64,000 nt of DNA from Candidatus Ideonella esbjergensis (GTDB lineage: Bacteria > Pseudomonadota > Gammaproteobacteria > Burkholderiales > Burkholderiaceae_C). The translations under genes were made by a program, and so were the position numbers. The notes beneath the pieces are model-generated. The model did not search any database. It saw only the letters and a list, made by a program, of their open reading frames with translations, and had not been told where the DNA came from. Location: positions 62,001 through 126,000 of the forward strand of contig JADJLP010000002.1 of NCBI GenBank assembly GCA_016710065.1. The letters are read 5' to 3'. Shown here piece after piece: positions 52,728 through 61,006 of the stretch. Numbering within the stretch: the stretch's first letter is position 1; each line of letters begins with the position of its first letter.

Positions 52728-53471
52728 ATGAACTTCACGCTGATTCACGATGCCGTGCTGCTGGCCATGGCAGGAGTGCTGGCGGTGGCCCTGGCGGTCA
52801 TCATCGAGCGCCTGATCTACTTCGGCTTCGTGGGCCGGGCCTACACCCGGCTGGTGGCTGCTTTGGCCCAGCCTGGGCCGCAAGCCTTCACCCAAGCCCT
52901 GGCCGCCGCGCGCAGCGGCCCGCACGTGGACATGCTCACGGGCGTGCACGGCCTGAAGGAAGACGACTCGGCCGAGCGCGTGGACCTGAAGATCCAGGCC
53001 CTGTACCTGGCGCAGCAGGCCGGCCTGCGGCGCTGGCTGTGGATCGTGGACACCGCCATCACGCTGTCGCCGCTGTTGGGCTTGCTGGGCACCATCCTGG
53101 GCATCATCGACACCTTCAGCGCGCTGGCCGCGCAGGGCGTGTCGGACCCGCAGGCGGTGAGCCGCGGCATAGGCACGGCGCTGATGGCCACGGCCGCCGG
53201 CATAGGCGTGGCGGTGTTCTGCCTGGTGTTCAACAACTTCTTCAACGAGCGCGTGGAACGGGTGAATGAACAGCTCAAGGTGCTGGCACTCGAACATTCA
53301 GGCCAGGCGGCCTGGGCGCGCGGGCGACTGGGTGACTGGGTGTTGCGCATGAGTCTCTCGCGGTCTAAACTGTATAAACCGTTTATACAGAAATGGAGAT
53401 CGTCATGGTCACTGCCCGCAAGGCCGCCGCAAAGCCGGCCGCCACGTCCGCTGTCAAGAAGGCACCCGTGA
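52728..53471 (+). CDS. exbB: ExbB, TonB energy-transduction protein
   Basis: A 247-residue MotA/TolQ/ExbB protein with three membrane segments: about 8-28, WIVDTAITLSPLLGLLGTILGIIDTFSAL (about 104-132) and ATAAGIGVAVFCLVFNNFF (about 153-172). It forms the proton channel with ExbD. The last 26 codons run past the start of the next gene in a different frame (79-nt overlap) and encode a Pro/Arg-rich tail, suggesting the native stop has been lost or that the downstream gene was inserted here. Confidence 0.92.
   Translation: MNFTLIHDAVLLAMAGVLAVALAVIIERLIYFGFVGRAYTRLVAALAQPGPQAFTQALAAARSGPHVDMLTGVHGLKEDDSAERVDLKIQALYLAQQAGLRRWLWIVDTAITLSPLLGLLGTILGIIDTFSALAAQGVSDPQAVSRGIGTALMATAAGIGVAVFCLVFNNFFNERVERVNEQLKVLALEHSGQAAWARGRLGDWVLRMSLSRSKLYKPFIQKWRSSWSLPARPPQSRPPRPLSRRHP
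53370..53390. promoter_or_regulatory. Perfect 21-bp palindrome, probable operator
   Basis: CTGTATAAAC-C-GTTTATACAG: two perfect 10-bp arms around one base. It ends 2 nt before the ATG at 53393 of a ribbon-helix-helix-like gene and sits inside the exbB 3' end. The AT-rich core stands out in this GC-rich region and may include the -10 element. Autorepression by the following protein is likely. Confidence 0.7.
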
Positions 53472-53785
53472 GGAAGCCTGCCGCCAACAAGGTGCCAGCA
53501 AGGAAGGCACCGGCCAAGCCTGCCGCAATGCCCAAGCCGCCAGTGCCAGAGGTGGCCAAGCCCGCCAAGCTCAAGCTGGTGCGCGATGGCTTCACCATTC
53601 CGGCGGCCGAATACGCGGCGCTGGGCGAGCTCAAACAGCGTGCACTGGCCGCTGGCCACCCGGCGAAGAAGAGCGAGTTGCTGCGTGCCGGCATCAAGCT
53701 GCTGGCGGTTTTGACCGACAAGGCCCTGCTGGCCGCGCTGGCCAATGTGCCGGCCGTCAAGACCGGCCGCCCCGGCAAAAAGTAA
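53393..53785 (+). CDS. Small regulator with histone H1-like tail and RHH-like C-terminus
   Basis: A 130-residue basic protein (126 if it begins at ATG 53405, which has GGAG ahead). Residues 1-60 are Lys/Ala/Pro repeats (AAKPAATSAVKKAPVRKPAA) like histone H1 tails. The C-terminal part KLVRDGFTIPAAEYAALGELKQRAL, then KKSELLRAGIKLL, ending KTGRPGKK, looks like a ribbon-helix-helix DNA-binding domain. Proteins of this layout recur in proteobacteria without a known role. The palindrome just upstream is a likely binding site. Confidence 0.7.
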   Translation: MEIVMVTARKAAAKPAATSAVKKAPVRKPAANKVPARKAPAKPAAMPKPPVPEVAKPAKLKLVRDGFTIPAAEYAALGELKQRALAAGHPAKKSELLRAGIKLLAVLTDKALLAALANVPAVKTGRPGKK

Positions 53786-53795
53786 GCCGGCCTTG

Positions 53796-54047
53796 TCAGT
53801 GGGTGGTGAGGTGTTCGGCGTCTGCCGCACCGCCCATCCAGCCTGTGGCGCGGCGACGGTAGACCTTGCCGTGTTCCAGCGCAGCGGCATCCACCTGCTG
53901 GGCGGTGCCCAGCAGGGGCGTGCTGTGCAATTCGTTCACGATCACGTCCAACGGCGCCTTCTCGGGTGAGACATCGCTGTGCATGTCCTCGCCGTGCTCC
54001 AGCCAATAGTTGTAGACCGTCACGGTCTTGTGGTGATGCTGCGGCAT
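53796..54047 (-). CDS. Hypothetical 83-aa protein
   Basis: The frame begins MPQHHHKTVTVYNYWLEHGEDM at 54047, with AGGAG before it (on the minus strand). It continues EKAPLDVIVNELHSTPLLGTAQQVDAAALEHGKVYRR. It is histidine-rich at the start, has no membrane segment, and converges on the RHH-like gene. I do not recognise it. Confidence 0.6.
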   Translation of the reverse strand: MPQHHHKTVTVYNYWLEHGEDMHSDVSPEKAPLDVIVNELHSTPLLGTAQQVDAAALEHGKVYRRRATGWMGGAADAEHLTTH

Positions 54048-54171
54048 GGGCACTCCTGGGTCAGTCGATGAAGGCGCACCCCAGTTTGTAAACCAAGGCT
54101 GTCGAAACACTGACGCCGACCCGCGCGATCTTCCGTACCAAATTGACGCAGCGCAGAACCCCAGCATCACA

Positions 54172-55086
54172 TCAGTAGACCTCGGGCACAAACATGTTGG
54201 CGGGCACCGGCAGGCGGGTGTAGTCCTCGCGGCGCTCGCGCTCCGGCAGGGCTATGGGGTCGTGGGCCACTTCGTTGTAGGGGATCTGCTTGAGCAGGTG
54301 GTCGATGCAGTTCAGGCGTGCCTTTTTCTTGTTGTCGGCCTCCACGATCCACCACGGCGCCTCGGGCAGGTGGGTGCGCTCCAGCATCACCTCCTTGGCC
54401 TTGGTGTACTCCTCCCAGCGGCGGCGCGATTCCAGGTCCATGGGGCTCAGCTTCCACTGCTTGAGCGGGTCGTGGATGCGGCCCAGGAAGCGCAAGCGCT
54501 GCTCGTCGTCCGAGATCGAGAACCAGTACTTGATGAGCTGTATGCCCGAGCGCACCAGCATGCGCTCGAACTCGGGCGTGGAGCGAAAGAACTCCTCGTA
54601 CTGGTCGTCGCTGCAAAAGCCCATGACCCGTTCCACGCCGGCGCGGTTGTACCAGCTGCGGTCGAACAGCACGATCTCGCCGCCCGCCGGCAGGTGCGTG
54701 GCGTAGCGTTGAAAGTACCACTGGGTGCGCTCGCGGTCGTTGGGCGCGGGCAGCGCGGCCACGCGGCACACACGCGGGTTCAGGCGCTGGGTGATGCGCT
54801 TGATGACGCCACCCTTGCCGGCCGCGTCGCGGCCCTCGAACACGATCACCACCTTGTGCTTGGTGGCCACCACCCAGTCTTGCAGCTTCACCAGCTCGGC
54901 CTGCAAGCGGAACAGCTCGCGGAAGTAGCTGCGGCGCTCGGCCGAGAGCAGGGCCGGGTCGCCGGCCTCCAGGCCCAGGGCCTCGACAGGGCGGTCCTCG
55001 ACCTCCAGCTCCAGCTCTTCGTCCAGGTCGTCGCGCAGGTCGTTGTGGATGCGGCGAACCAGGTCTTCGTCGTAGGGTGTATTCAT
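54172..55086 (-). CDS. ppk2: Polyphosphate kinase 2 family protein
   Basis: A 304-residue PPK2, which transfers phosphate between polyphosphate and nucleotides. Walker A VIVFEGRDAAGKGGVIKR (about 79-96), the lid-region RTQWYFQRYATHLP, Walker B IVLFDRSWYNRAGVERVMGF (about 137-156) and SDDEQRLRFLGRIHDPLKQWKLSPMDL split across 193-220 are diagnostic. An acidic N-terminal extension (LRDDLDEELELEVED) precedes the domain. It fits the phosphate-metabolism theme of its neighbours. Whether it prefers ADP or GDP cannot be read reliably. Confidence 0.94.
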   Translation of the reverse strand: MNTPYDEDLVRRIHNDLRDDLDEELELEVEDRPVEALGLEAGDPALLSAERRSYFRELFRLQAELVKLQDWVVATKHKVVIVFEGRDAAGKGGVIKRITQRLNPRVCRVAALPAPNDRERTQWYFQRYATHLPAGGEIVLFDRSWYNRAGVERVMGFCSDDQYEEFFRSTPEFERMLVRSGIQLIKYWFSISDDEQRLRFLGRIHDPLKQWKLSPMDLESRRRWEEYTKAKEVMLERTHLPEAPWWIVEADNKKKARLNCIDHLLKQIPYNEVAHDPIALPERERREDYTRLPVPANMFVPEVY

Positions 55087-55146
55087 GGGAAATCTCTGTT
55101 GATTCAGAAAATGTGGCGTAGCGCCACGTCGTCATTCCCGCCCGCC

Positions 55147-55174
55147 CGTCATTCCCGCCTGCGCGGGAATGACG
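55147..55174. repeat. REP-like palindrome
   Basis: A 28-bp palindrome with 12-bp arms CGTCATTCCCGC and GCGGGAATGACG around CTGC, in the gap between the zntB-like gene and ppk2. A partial copy (GTCATTCCCGCC) precedes it and a small GTGGCG-TA-(G)CGCCAC hairpin lies at 55113-55128. A related unit lies at 57688. Confidence 0.8.
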
Positions 55175-55186
55175 AGAAGGGGGCGC

Positions 55187-56278
55187 TCAGACACGCTCAT
55201 TGCACCAGCGGAACGCCAGCCAGCCCGCCACCACAGTGAACACCACGATGATGGCCGCGATGATCAGGAAGCCGTGCGGGTGCTCGGCCAACGGGATGCC
55301 GCCCACGTTCATGCCCAACATGCCGGCGATGATGTTGATGGGCAGCGCCAGCACGGTGACCACGGTCAGCGTGAAGACGCTGCGGTTGGTTTGCTCGCCG
55401 ATCTGCGCGGCCATTTCTTCCTGCAGCAGCTTGATGCGCTCCTGCAGCGCCAGCATGTCGCGCAGCACCAGCGAGAACTCCTCGGTGGACTGGCGCAGCT
55501 CGTCCAGGTCGTCGGCGCTCACCCAGGGCGGCGGCGCCTTGAGCAATCGAAACAACGCTCCTGGCTCCGGCGCCAGCAGGCGTTGCAGCCGGACCAGCAC
55601 GCGGCGCAGTTGGCTCAGGCTGCCACGCTTGCTGTGCAGCCTGCCGCCCAGCAAGGTGTCCTCGATGCCGTCCACCTGGGCTGTGGCCTCGCGCACGATG
55701 CGCACCAGCACGTCGCCCTGGTCGCGCATCAGATGGTTCAGCAGCGCCACCGAGGACGCGAACTTCGCGCCCCCCAGCACATCCTGGCGCAGCCGGTCGA
55801 TGGAGCGCAGCGGGTGGCGGCGCGCGCTTACCACCACGCGCTCGGTGACGCAGGCCCACAGCGTGGCAATCTCGGACGGGTCGAACGAGAACTCGAAGGC
55901 CACATCGTTGACCACCGCAATCAGGGTGTCAGAGGCGTCTTCGATGCGCGTCGAGCGCGAGCCCTGCTGCAGCGCCTCGAAGAACTCGGGAGGCAAGACC
56001 AGGTGCTCACGCAGCCAGCGATCCGCCGCCACATTGCTGAGGTTGAAGTGCAGCCACAGAAAGCCTGGCCGGCTCGCAGTGCCAGCCAGCCAGGCACGGG
56101 CCTCGTCCAGCGTCAGCGCGCGCCCGGCGCTGTCCGGCTCGAACGCAAAGCCGCAGATCAGGCCGTTCTGGTCAGAGCCGTAGGTCGCGAAGCTGTGGTT
56201 CAACGCGGCACACCGGCGGTCTGCACTGCCGCCCGCCCGGCACGAACTTGGAAAGGGCGCGGGGGCGGAGTCATGCAC
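55187..56278 (-). CDS. CorA/ZntB-like divalent metal transporter
   Basis: CorA-superfamily inner-membrane channel with the signature GMLGMNVGGIP between two C-terminal membrane helices (VVTVLALPINIIAGML; GFLIIAAIIVVFTVVAGWLAF). The cytoplasmic funnel precedes them (FLWLHFNLSNVAADRWL; a long helix ALQERIKLLQEEMAAQIG). The start is uncertain: the frame is open to 56344, GTG 56278 or TTG 56203 (LNHSFATYGSDQNGL) are candidates, the latter giving the usual family length of about 339. GMN followed by VGGIP is ZntB-like, so zinc efflux or uptake is as likely as Mg2+. Confidence 0.88.
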   Translation of the reverse strand: MHDSAPAPFPSSCRAGGSADRRCAALNHSFATYGSDQNGLICGFAFEPDSAGRALTLDEARAWLAGTASRPGFLWLHFNLSNVAADRWLREHLVLPPEFFEALQQGSRSTRIEDASDTLIAVVNDVAFEFSFDPSEIATLWACVTERVVVSARRHPLRSIDRLRQDVLGGAKFASSVALLNHLMRDQGDVLVRIVREATAQVDGIEDTLLGGRLHSKRGSLSQLRRVLVRLQRLLAPEPGALFRLLKAPPPWVSADDLDELRQSTEEFSLVLRDMLALQERIKLLQEEMAAQIGEQTNRSVFTLTVVTVLALPINIIAGMLGMNVGGIPLAEHPHGFLIIAAIIVVFTVVAGWLAFRWCNERV

Positions 56279-56296
56279 AGAGTCTCCCGTGGGTCC

Positions 56297-56314
56297 GTGA
56301 CACAACCGTGACAG
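56297..56314 (-). promoter_or_regulatory. Pho-box-like direct repeat between zntB-like and GDPD genes
   Basis: On the minus strand it reads CTGTCAC-GGTT-GTGTCAC: two strong 7-mers at an 11-bp period, the best match to the PhoB consensus in the window. It lies 105 nt upstream of the glycerophosphodiesterase start. Confidence 0.6.
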
Positions 56315-56418
56315 GGGTTGGCCGACGTGACTTGAACCGGTCACGCAACGGCCACAAGGCCATCACCGTGTCCGGCGATGCTGGCGGGCTTCACCCACAA
56401 CAACCCGAGGAATCGTCC

Positions 56419-57621
56419 ATGTTTCGCAAATCCCTGCTGGCCAGCGCTGCCGTGCTGAGCCTGTCCACCCTGGTGCTCACGGCCTGCGGTGGCGGCGACA
56501 GCGGCCAGCCCTACCTCACGCTGGACGGCAAGCAGCCGACCGTGGTGGCCCACCGTGGCGCTTCGGGCTACCTGCCTGAGGAAACCTTGGAGGCCTACCA
56601 GAAGGCCATCGATCTGGGTGCCGACGTGGTGGAGCCTGACCTGATCTCCACCAAGGACGGCGTGCTCATCGCCCGCCACGACCCCAACCTGGCCTACAGC
56701 ACCGACGTGGCCAGCCACCCCGAATTCGCCAGCCGCAAGCGCGTGGACTGGCTGGTGGATGGCGAGAAGCAGACCGGCTGGTTCGCCCACGACTTCACGC
56801 TGGCCGAGATCAAGACCCTGGGCGGTGTCAGCACAGACGCCGAGCGCCCGCAAATCTACAACGGCCTGTACAAGGTCATCACCTTCCAGGAGCTGATCGA
56901 CCTGGTCAAGGCCCAGAGCAAGGCCAGCGGCCGCAGCATCGCCGTCTACCCCGAGACCAAGAACCCCACCTACCACCGCAACCTGGGCCTGCCGCTGGAG
57001 GACAAGCTGATTGCACTCATCAACAGCGCCGGCTGGAACAGCAAGGACGCACCCATCTACGTGCAGAGCTTTGAGCCCGAAAGCCTCAAGCGCCTGAAGG
57101 CCGCCGGCCTGAAGACCAAGCTGATCCAGCTGATCGACGCCGACGACTACGACCTCAAGGCTGGCACGCTCACCTATGCCGCGCCCTATGACCGCCCCTA
57201 CGACTGGACCCAGGCCGGTGACACGCGCCTGTTCAGCGCCATGGTCACGCCGGCCGGTCTGGCCGAAATCAAGACCTATGCCGACGGCATCGGCCCCTGG
57301 AAGCCCTACATCGTGCCGGTGAAGGGCCAGCTTGATGCCAATGGCAATCTGGTGGATCGCAACGGTGACGGCAAGACCAACCTGAACGATGCCAGCACGC
57401 AAACGCCCACCACCTTGATTGCCGACGCGTACAAGGTTGGCCTGTTCGTGCACGCCTACACCTTCCGCAACGAGCCGCGTCGCCTGGCCTACGACTACAA
57501 GGGCGACCCCAAGGCCGAGTACCTGCAGTTCTACCGGCTGGGCCTGGACGGCCTGTTCTCGGACTTCAGCGACACGGCCGTCGCCGCGCGCGAGGCGTAC
57601 GCCAGGGAACTGGGCCGCTGA
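56419..57621 (+). CDS. glpQ: Glycerophosphodiester phosphodiesterase lipoprotein
   Basis: A 400-residue GlpQ-type enzyme that releases glycerol-3-phosphate from phospholipid head groups. It begins MFRKSLLASAAVLSLSTLVLTACGGG, with lipobox LTAC. Catalytic motifs VVAHRGASGYLPEETLEAY (about 44-62), DVVEPDLISTKDGVLIARHDPNL (about 73-96) and VYPETKNPTYH are clear. An insertion near residue 310 (DANGNLVDRNGDGKTNLND) resembles a calcium-binding loop. The Pho-box-like site upstream supports phosphate control. Confidence 0.94.
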   Translation: MFRKSLLASAAVLSLSTLVLTACGGGDSGQPYLTLDGKQPTVVAHRGASGYLPEETLEAYQKAIDLGADVVEPDLISTKDGVLIARHDPNLAYSTDVASHPEFASRKRVDWLVDGEKQTGWFAHDFTLAEIKTLGGVSTDAERPQIYNGLYKVITFQELIDLVKAQSKASGRSIAVYPETKNPTYHRNLGLPLEDKLIALINSAGWNSKDAPIYVQSFEPESLKRLKAAGLKTKLIQLIDADDYDLKAGTLTYAAPYDRPYDWTQAGDTRLFSAMVTPAGLAEIKTYADGIGPWKPYIVPVKGQLDANGNLVDRNGDGKTNLNDASTQTPTTLIADAYKVGLFVHAYTFRNEPRRLAYDYKGDPKAEYLQFYRLGLDGLFSDFSDTAVAAREAYARELGR

Positions 57622-57687
57622 TAAGGTGTTGCGTTCAAAAGTCAAGGAGTGGTGGACTGGGTTTTGTGTCGCAGATCGGCGCTTCGC

Positions 57688-57713
57688 CGTCATTCCCGCG
57701 AAGGCGGGAATCC
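57688..57713. repeat. REP-like palindrome
   Basis: CGTCATTCCCGC-GA-AGGCGGGAATCC, a palindromic unit of the same type as at 55147, located 67 nt after the glycerophosphodiesterase gene. It may stabilise or terminate the transcript. Confidence 0.75.
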
Positions 57714-57837
57714 AGGCGTTCGCGTTGATACGTGGGTGGTTGGCAAAGGTCTGGGCGGGCAGGCCGCGGCGCTCAAAAGTAGCGGTCGGCTTCGCCGACT
57801 GCGCTGCGGTGCTCGGGCATGTGGCGCGCCGCATAAC

Positions 57838-59450
57838 CCTAAATCCGGCACTTACCCCGACGCTTGAAGGCCAACTGGGGTTCTGAACGGCCCGAGAGAC
57901 GGGGCGATCTTGTCGCTCACATAGCGCAGCAGGATTGCCCACGGGTCAGCTGCACGTAACTGCTCCGCAGCTGCCTTGACGTGCTGCAAGGCCGCGTGGA
58001 TGTTGGCGATCAGCGGTTTGAGCAGGTTGGCCTTGCCGTGCATCGGGGTCAGATACAGCGTTGTCTGCCCGCCGCTGTGCGCTGCCCGCCCCACGGCCGC
58101 CAGCAGCAGCGGTCGGCTCGTGATGGCCTCCATCCTGGCCGTTGGGTTGGCGGTGCGGCAGTACCAGCTCCACCAGTTGTAGGCCAGCGCGCAAGCTCGC
58201 GCCGTGGTCTGGCAGCGGTTGATGTCCTGCGTGGTGAAGCCGCTCAGACCCCACTGGTTCTTCAACTCGTCAAACCCGTTCTCACAGTCGGCCCGGTCAC
58301 GGTAGAGCTGGCCGATGGCCTCGATGGGGTACTTCGCATCGGTGACCATCACCGCGTACTCCCACAGTCGGTCGCCCTCGTGCACGCTCGGGCCGACCAG
58401 GTCCAGCTTGAGCTGCTTGCCGTGCACACGCCGCTCGCGTGCGATGCCACCCTTGATGCGCTGGCGCACGATGACCACCCGGCGCTTCTTGCTCCAGCCA
58501 TGCAGTTGCAGCCAGTCCTCCACCATCTGGCAGCCTTGGTTGTCGGGCCGGCTCCAGTCTTGTCGTGCGAACTGCATCGCCACCAGGCGCTGCACGTTGG
58601 CCGTCTGGCGCAGACGCAGCAAGTAAGGCTGGGCTCGGCTCTCCAACTCCAGCAGGATGCCCTCGTTGCCGTAGCCAGAATCGCCTCGCACGAGGGCCGG
58701 GCGCTTGTCGCCCAGCTCGTCGAGCAGCCGCCCGAGCGCGGCCTTGGCGTGCACGCTGGTGTGCTGCTTGCCCGAGCTGACCAAGACATCGAGCACCAGG
58801 CGCAGGTTACCCACCCAGAACGTGTGCAGCACATGGCTGGGCCGGCCCGGCTTGCCCGGGTTGTAGCCCAGCTCGGCGCCCTCTTGGCGGCCGTACAGCG
58901 GCTTGATGCTGGCGTCGATGTCGAGCACCCAGGGCTTGTCCAGTGCCTCGCGCACCGAGTGCATCAGCGCCGGTCGCATCCAGGCCGTGCTGCTGGCTTC
59001 GTCGATGCGCTCGAGCGCGCGGCGCAGCGCGTCCTCGCTGACCACCTTGTTCATGCCCAGCGCCTGCGCGGCCACCGCGTCCCCGCGCAGCGCGGTGATG
59101 TGGGCATAGCGCCGGTGCCCGGCCAGCAGCCCCAGCATCAGCGTGCCCAGCACATCGCGCTTGTCTGGCGCGTTGCCGCTGCTGTAGGCCAGCGGGCACG
59201 CCGACACCCAGCGCTCGAACACCCCGGTGGCGGCCAGAAACTCAGCGAAGTACACAAGTTGACCGTGCGGCGTGGCCGCCGCACCGCTGTCCCAGCGCAC
59301 ATGCATGCGCCCGCCCAGCGTGTCCACCACCTCGGGCTGCGAGGCCTGTCCATCGCCCTGCACCAGGGCCCCTTGTCGCTTGCGTCTTGATTCACCCATC
59401 GGGTGAGTCTGCCAAATCAACGCAACACCGCGCCAGTGCTGGATTTCCTC
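57838..59450 (-). mobile_element. Second IS1380-like element, different from the 1.62-kb copies
   Basis: AAATCCGGCACT at the left (57841) pairs with AGTGCTGGATTT at the right (59435-59446) as imperfect terminal repeats. CCT flanks both ends (57838-57840, 59447-59449) and may be a target duplication or part of the repeat. A single transposase gene fills it. The exact ends are uncertain by a few bases. Confidence 0.75.
57852..59399 (-). CDS. IS1380-like DDE transposase
   Basis: A 515-residue transposase starting MGESRRKRQGALVQGDGQ. First Asp in VLDIDASIKPLYGRQEGAELGYNP, second in LVRGDSGYGNEG, Glu in YRDRADCENGFDELKNQWGL. The GRQEGA...GYNPGKPGRPSH block is typical of IS1380 relatives. It is intact and unlike the 449-residue enzyme of the other three copies. 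The stop lies within the left terminal repeat. Confidence 0.9.
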   Translation of the reverse strand: MGESRRKRQGALVQGDGQASQPEVVDTLGGRMHVRWDSGAAATPHGQLVYFAEFLAATGVFERWVSACPLAYSSGNAPDKRDVLGTLMLGLLAGHRRYAHITALRGDAVAAQALGMNKVVSEDALRRALERIDEASSTAWMRPALMHSVREALDKPWVLDIDASIKPLYGRQEGAELGYNPGKPGRPSHVLHTFWVGNLRLVLDVLVSSGKQHTSVHAKAALGRLLDELGDKRPALVRGDSGYGNEGILLELESRAQPYLLRLRQTANVQRLVAMQFARQDWSRPDNQGCQMVEDWLQLHGWSKKRRVVIVRQRIKGGIARERRVHGKQLKLDLVGPSVHEGDRLWEYAVMVTDAKYPIEAIGQLYRDRADCENGFDELKNQWGLSGFTTQDINRCQTTARACALAYNWWSWYCRTANPTARMEAITSRPLLLAAVGRAAHSGGQTTLYLTPMHGKANLLKPLIANIHAALQHVKAAAEQLRAADPWAILLRYVSDKIAPSLGPFRTPVGLQASG

Positions 59451-59898
59451 AGTGTCTGCGAAGGTGAACTGCCGTTTCTAGGATAACTCGCTACTCTCGC
59501 ATTCGCTCGTTGCGCTCGGACAGACGCGGCGAGCCAGTGGGTTGATCGCGCTGTCGCGCGGGTGAGTCAAGCGCGCGCGCGCGCCGCCACATGCTCTGCG
59601 CGCCTCGCCGCTCCTCATTCGCGCCGCAGCCTGCCCGCCCAGCCCTTTGCTGATGCTGTGGTGGTGTCTTGGCTTGCTCCGAATGCAAACACGGGTTGTT
59701 GAGCACCGGCTTGCCGCCTGGCGCGGCCACACCCAACGTCAAGAGTCAGGCGAGCTGATCGCAGATCTCAACGACAGCAACGCGCCGTCAACAGCCGCCG
59801 GGCGGCGCGGTGCTCCTATGTTCTTGAACGCAAAAGCGTATGAGCCGGTGCGTCTCCCCGAGGGGGCTGCTGCGCCGGACCCTTTGGGCCGGGAGCGT
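59451..59898. other. About 450 bp without a convincing gene
   Basis: Short minus-strand frames exist, but their Arg/Ala/Ser-rich translations look like noise. The region includes alternating CGCGCGCGCG near 59575 and a CCCCGAGGGGG hairpin near 59855. Confidence 0.45.
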
Positions 59899-60813
59899 TC
59901 AGCGCAACAGGTTCTTGCTGGCCCCCACCAGGCCCGGCATGCCGGGCTGGCCCACGGGGCGGGTCGCGGGCTGGGGTGCGGCGGGCCGGGTGGCCGGCGC
60001 GGTGGTGCGCAGCGGCAACTGCGCCGTGCTGGCGCGGTCGATGATCTCCAGCCGGCCGTCGTGGTGCTCCACCAGCGCGGTCAGGCTCTCCACCCAATCG
60101 CCATCGTTGCAATACAGGATGCCGTCGATGTCGCGGATCTCGGCATGGTGGATGTGGCCGCACACCACGCCCTGCACACCGCGCCGCTTGGCCTCGTGCG
60201 CCACCGCGCCCTCGAAGTCGCTGATGTAGCTCACCGCGCGCTTCACGCGCGCCTTCAGGTAGCGCGACAGGCTCCAGTACGGCAAGCCCAGGCGCGCGCG
60301 CAAGGCATTGAAGCGCCGGTTCACCTTCAGGATGAACTCATAGGCCACGTCGCCCACATGCGCCAGCCATTTGGCGCATTGAATGACGCCGTCGAACAGA
60401 TCACCGTGGGTCACCCACAGGCGGCGGCCGTCCAGCAGCACGTGGATGTGCTCTTCCACCACGTCCACGCCACCAAAGTTGTGCGCCGCGTACTTGCGCG
60501 CGAACTCGTCGTGGTTGCCCGGCACCAGGATCACCCGCGTGCCATTGCGCGCCTTGCGCAGGATCTTCTGCACCACGTCGTTGTGGCTTTGCGGCCAGTA
60601 CCAGCTGCGCCGCAGCTGCCAGCCGTCGATGATGTCGCCCACCAGGTACAGCGTGTCGCACTCCAGGTCGCGCAGAAAGCCCAGCAGCGCCTCGGCCTGG
60701 CAGCCGGGCGTGCCCAGGTGCAGATCCGAGATCCACGCGGTGCGTACCCTGATCGTCTGGGGAGCGGCGTTGGCATGGTCCATGGCGCTGGGTTGGGCTG
60801 GCTGTGACGCCAT
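59899..60813 (-). CDS. UDP-2,3-diacylglucosamine diphosphatase-like metallophosphoesterase
   Basis: About 304 residues (start ATG 60813 or ATG 60783). The calcineurin-like motifs ISDLHLGTPG, LVGDIIDGWQL, LVPGNHDEF, VTHGDLFDG and GVVCGHIHHAEIRDI are in order. This subgroup (LpxH2-like) is related to the lipid A enzyme LpxH but usually accompanies a true LpxH, so its substrate may be another phospho-compound. A Pro/Ala-rich tail of about 40 residues ends it. It is divergent from the phoX-like gene. Confidence 0.88.
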   Translation of the reverse strand: MASQPAQPSAMDHANAAPQTIRVRTAWISDLHLGTPGCQAEALLGFLRDLECDTLYLVGDIIDGWQLRRSWYWPQSHNDVVQKILRKARNGTRVILVPGNHDEFARKYAAHNFGGVDVVEEHIHVLLDGRRLWVTHGDLFDGVIQCAKWLAHVGDVAYEFILKVNRRFNALRARLGLPYWSLSRYLKARVKRAVSYISDFEGAVAHEAKRRGVQGVVCGHIHHAEIRDIDGILYCNDGDWVESLTALVEHHDGRLEIIDRASTAQLPLRTTAPATRPAAPQPATRPVGQPGMPGLVGASKNLLR

Positions 60814-60904
60814 GCATGGTGGTGGGCGCAAATGACGCGCTTGTGAAGCTGTGGCGACCCGGTCACACCCACCGCTCAGGCCACCACCCCACGGGTCAGT
60901 GCCG

Positions 60905-60922
60905 CTGTCACGCGCTGGTCAC
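60905..60922 (+). promoter_or_regulatory. Pho-box-like direct repeat upstream of the PhoX-like gene
   Basis: CTGTCAC-GCGC-TGGTCAC: two 7-mers at an 11-bp period, 84 nt before the PhoX-like start and 91 nt from the divergent metallophosphoesterase gene. Confidence 0.5.
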
Positions 60923-61006
60923 GGGCTTGGCCGACATTGGCCCGGCCCGCCTGCACTGCCGCATACGGCGGGCCTGCACCCACTCCAACCTTGCCGAGGA
61001 CTCGAC

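Noticed and set aside
53369..53391. Palindrome at 53370 as a transcription terminator of exbB
   Set aside because: It lies inside the exbB coding frame and directly before a start codon, has no T-run, and its AT-rich arms suit an operator better.
59647..60807. 386-residue plus-strand frame opposite the metallophosphoesterase gene
   Set aside because: The minus-strand protein has every calcineurin-type motif in order; the plus-strand reading has none.
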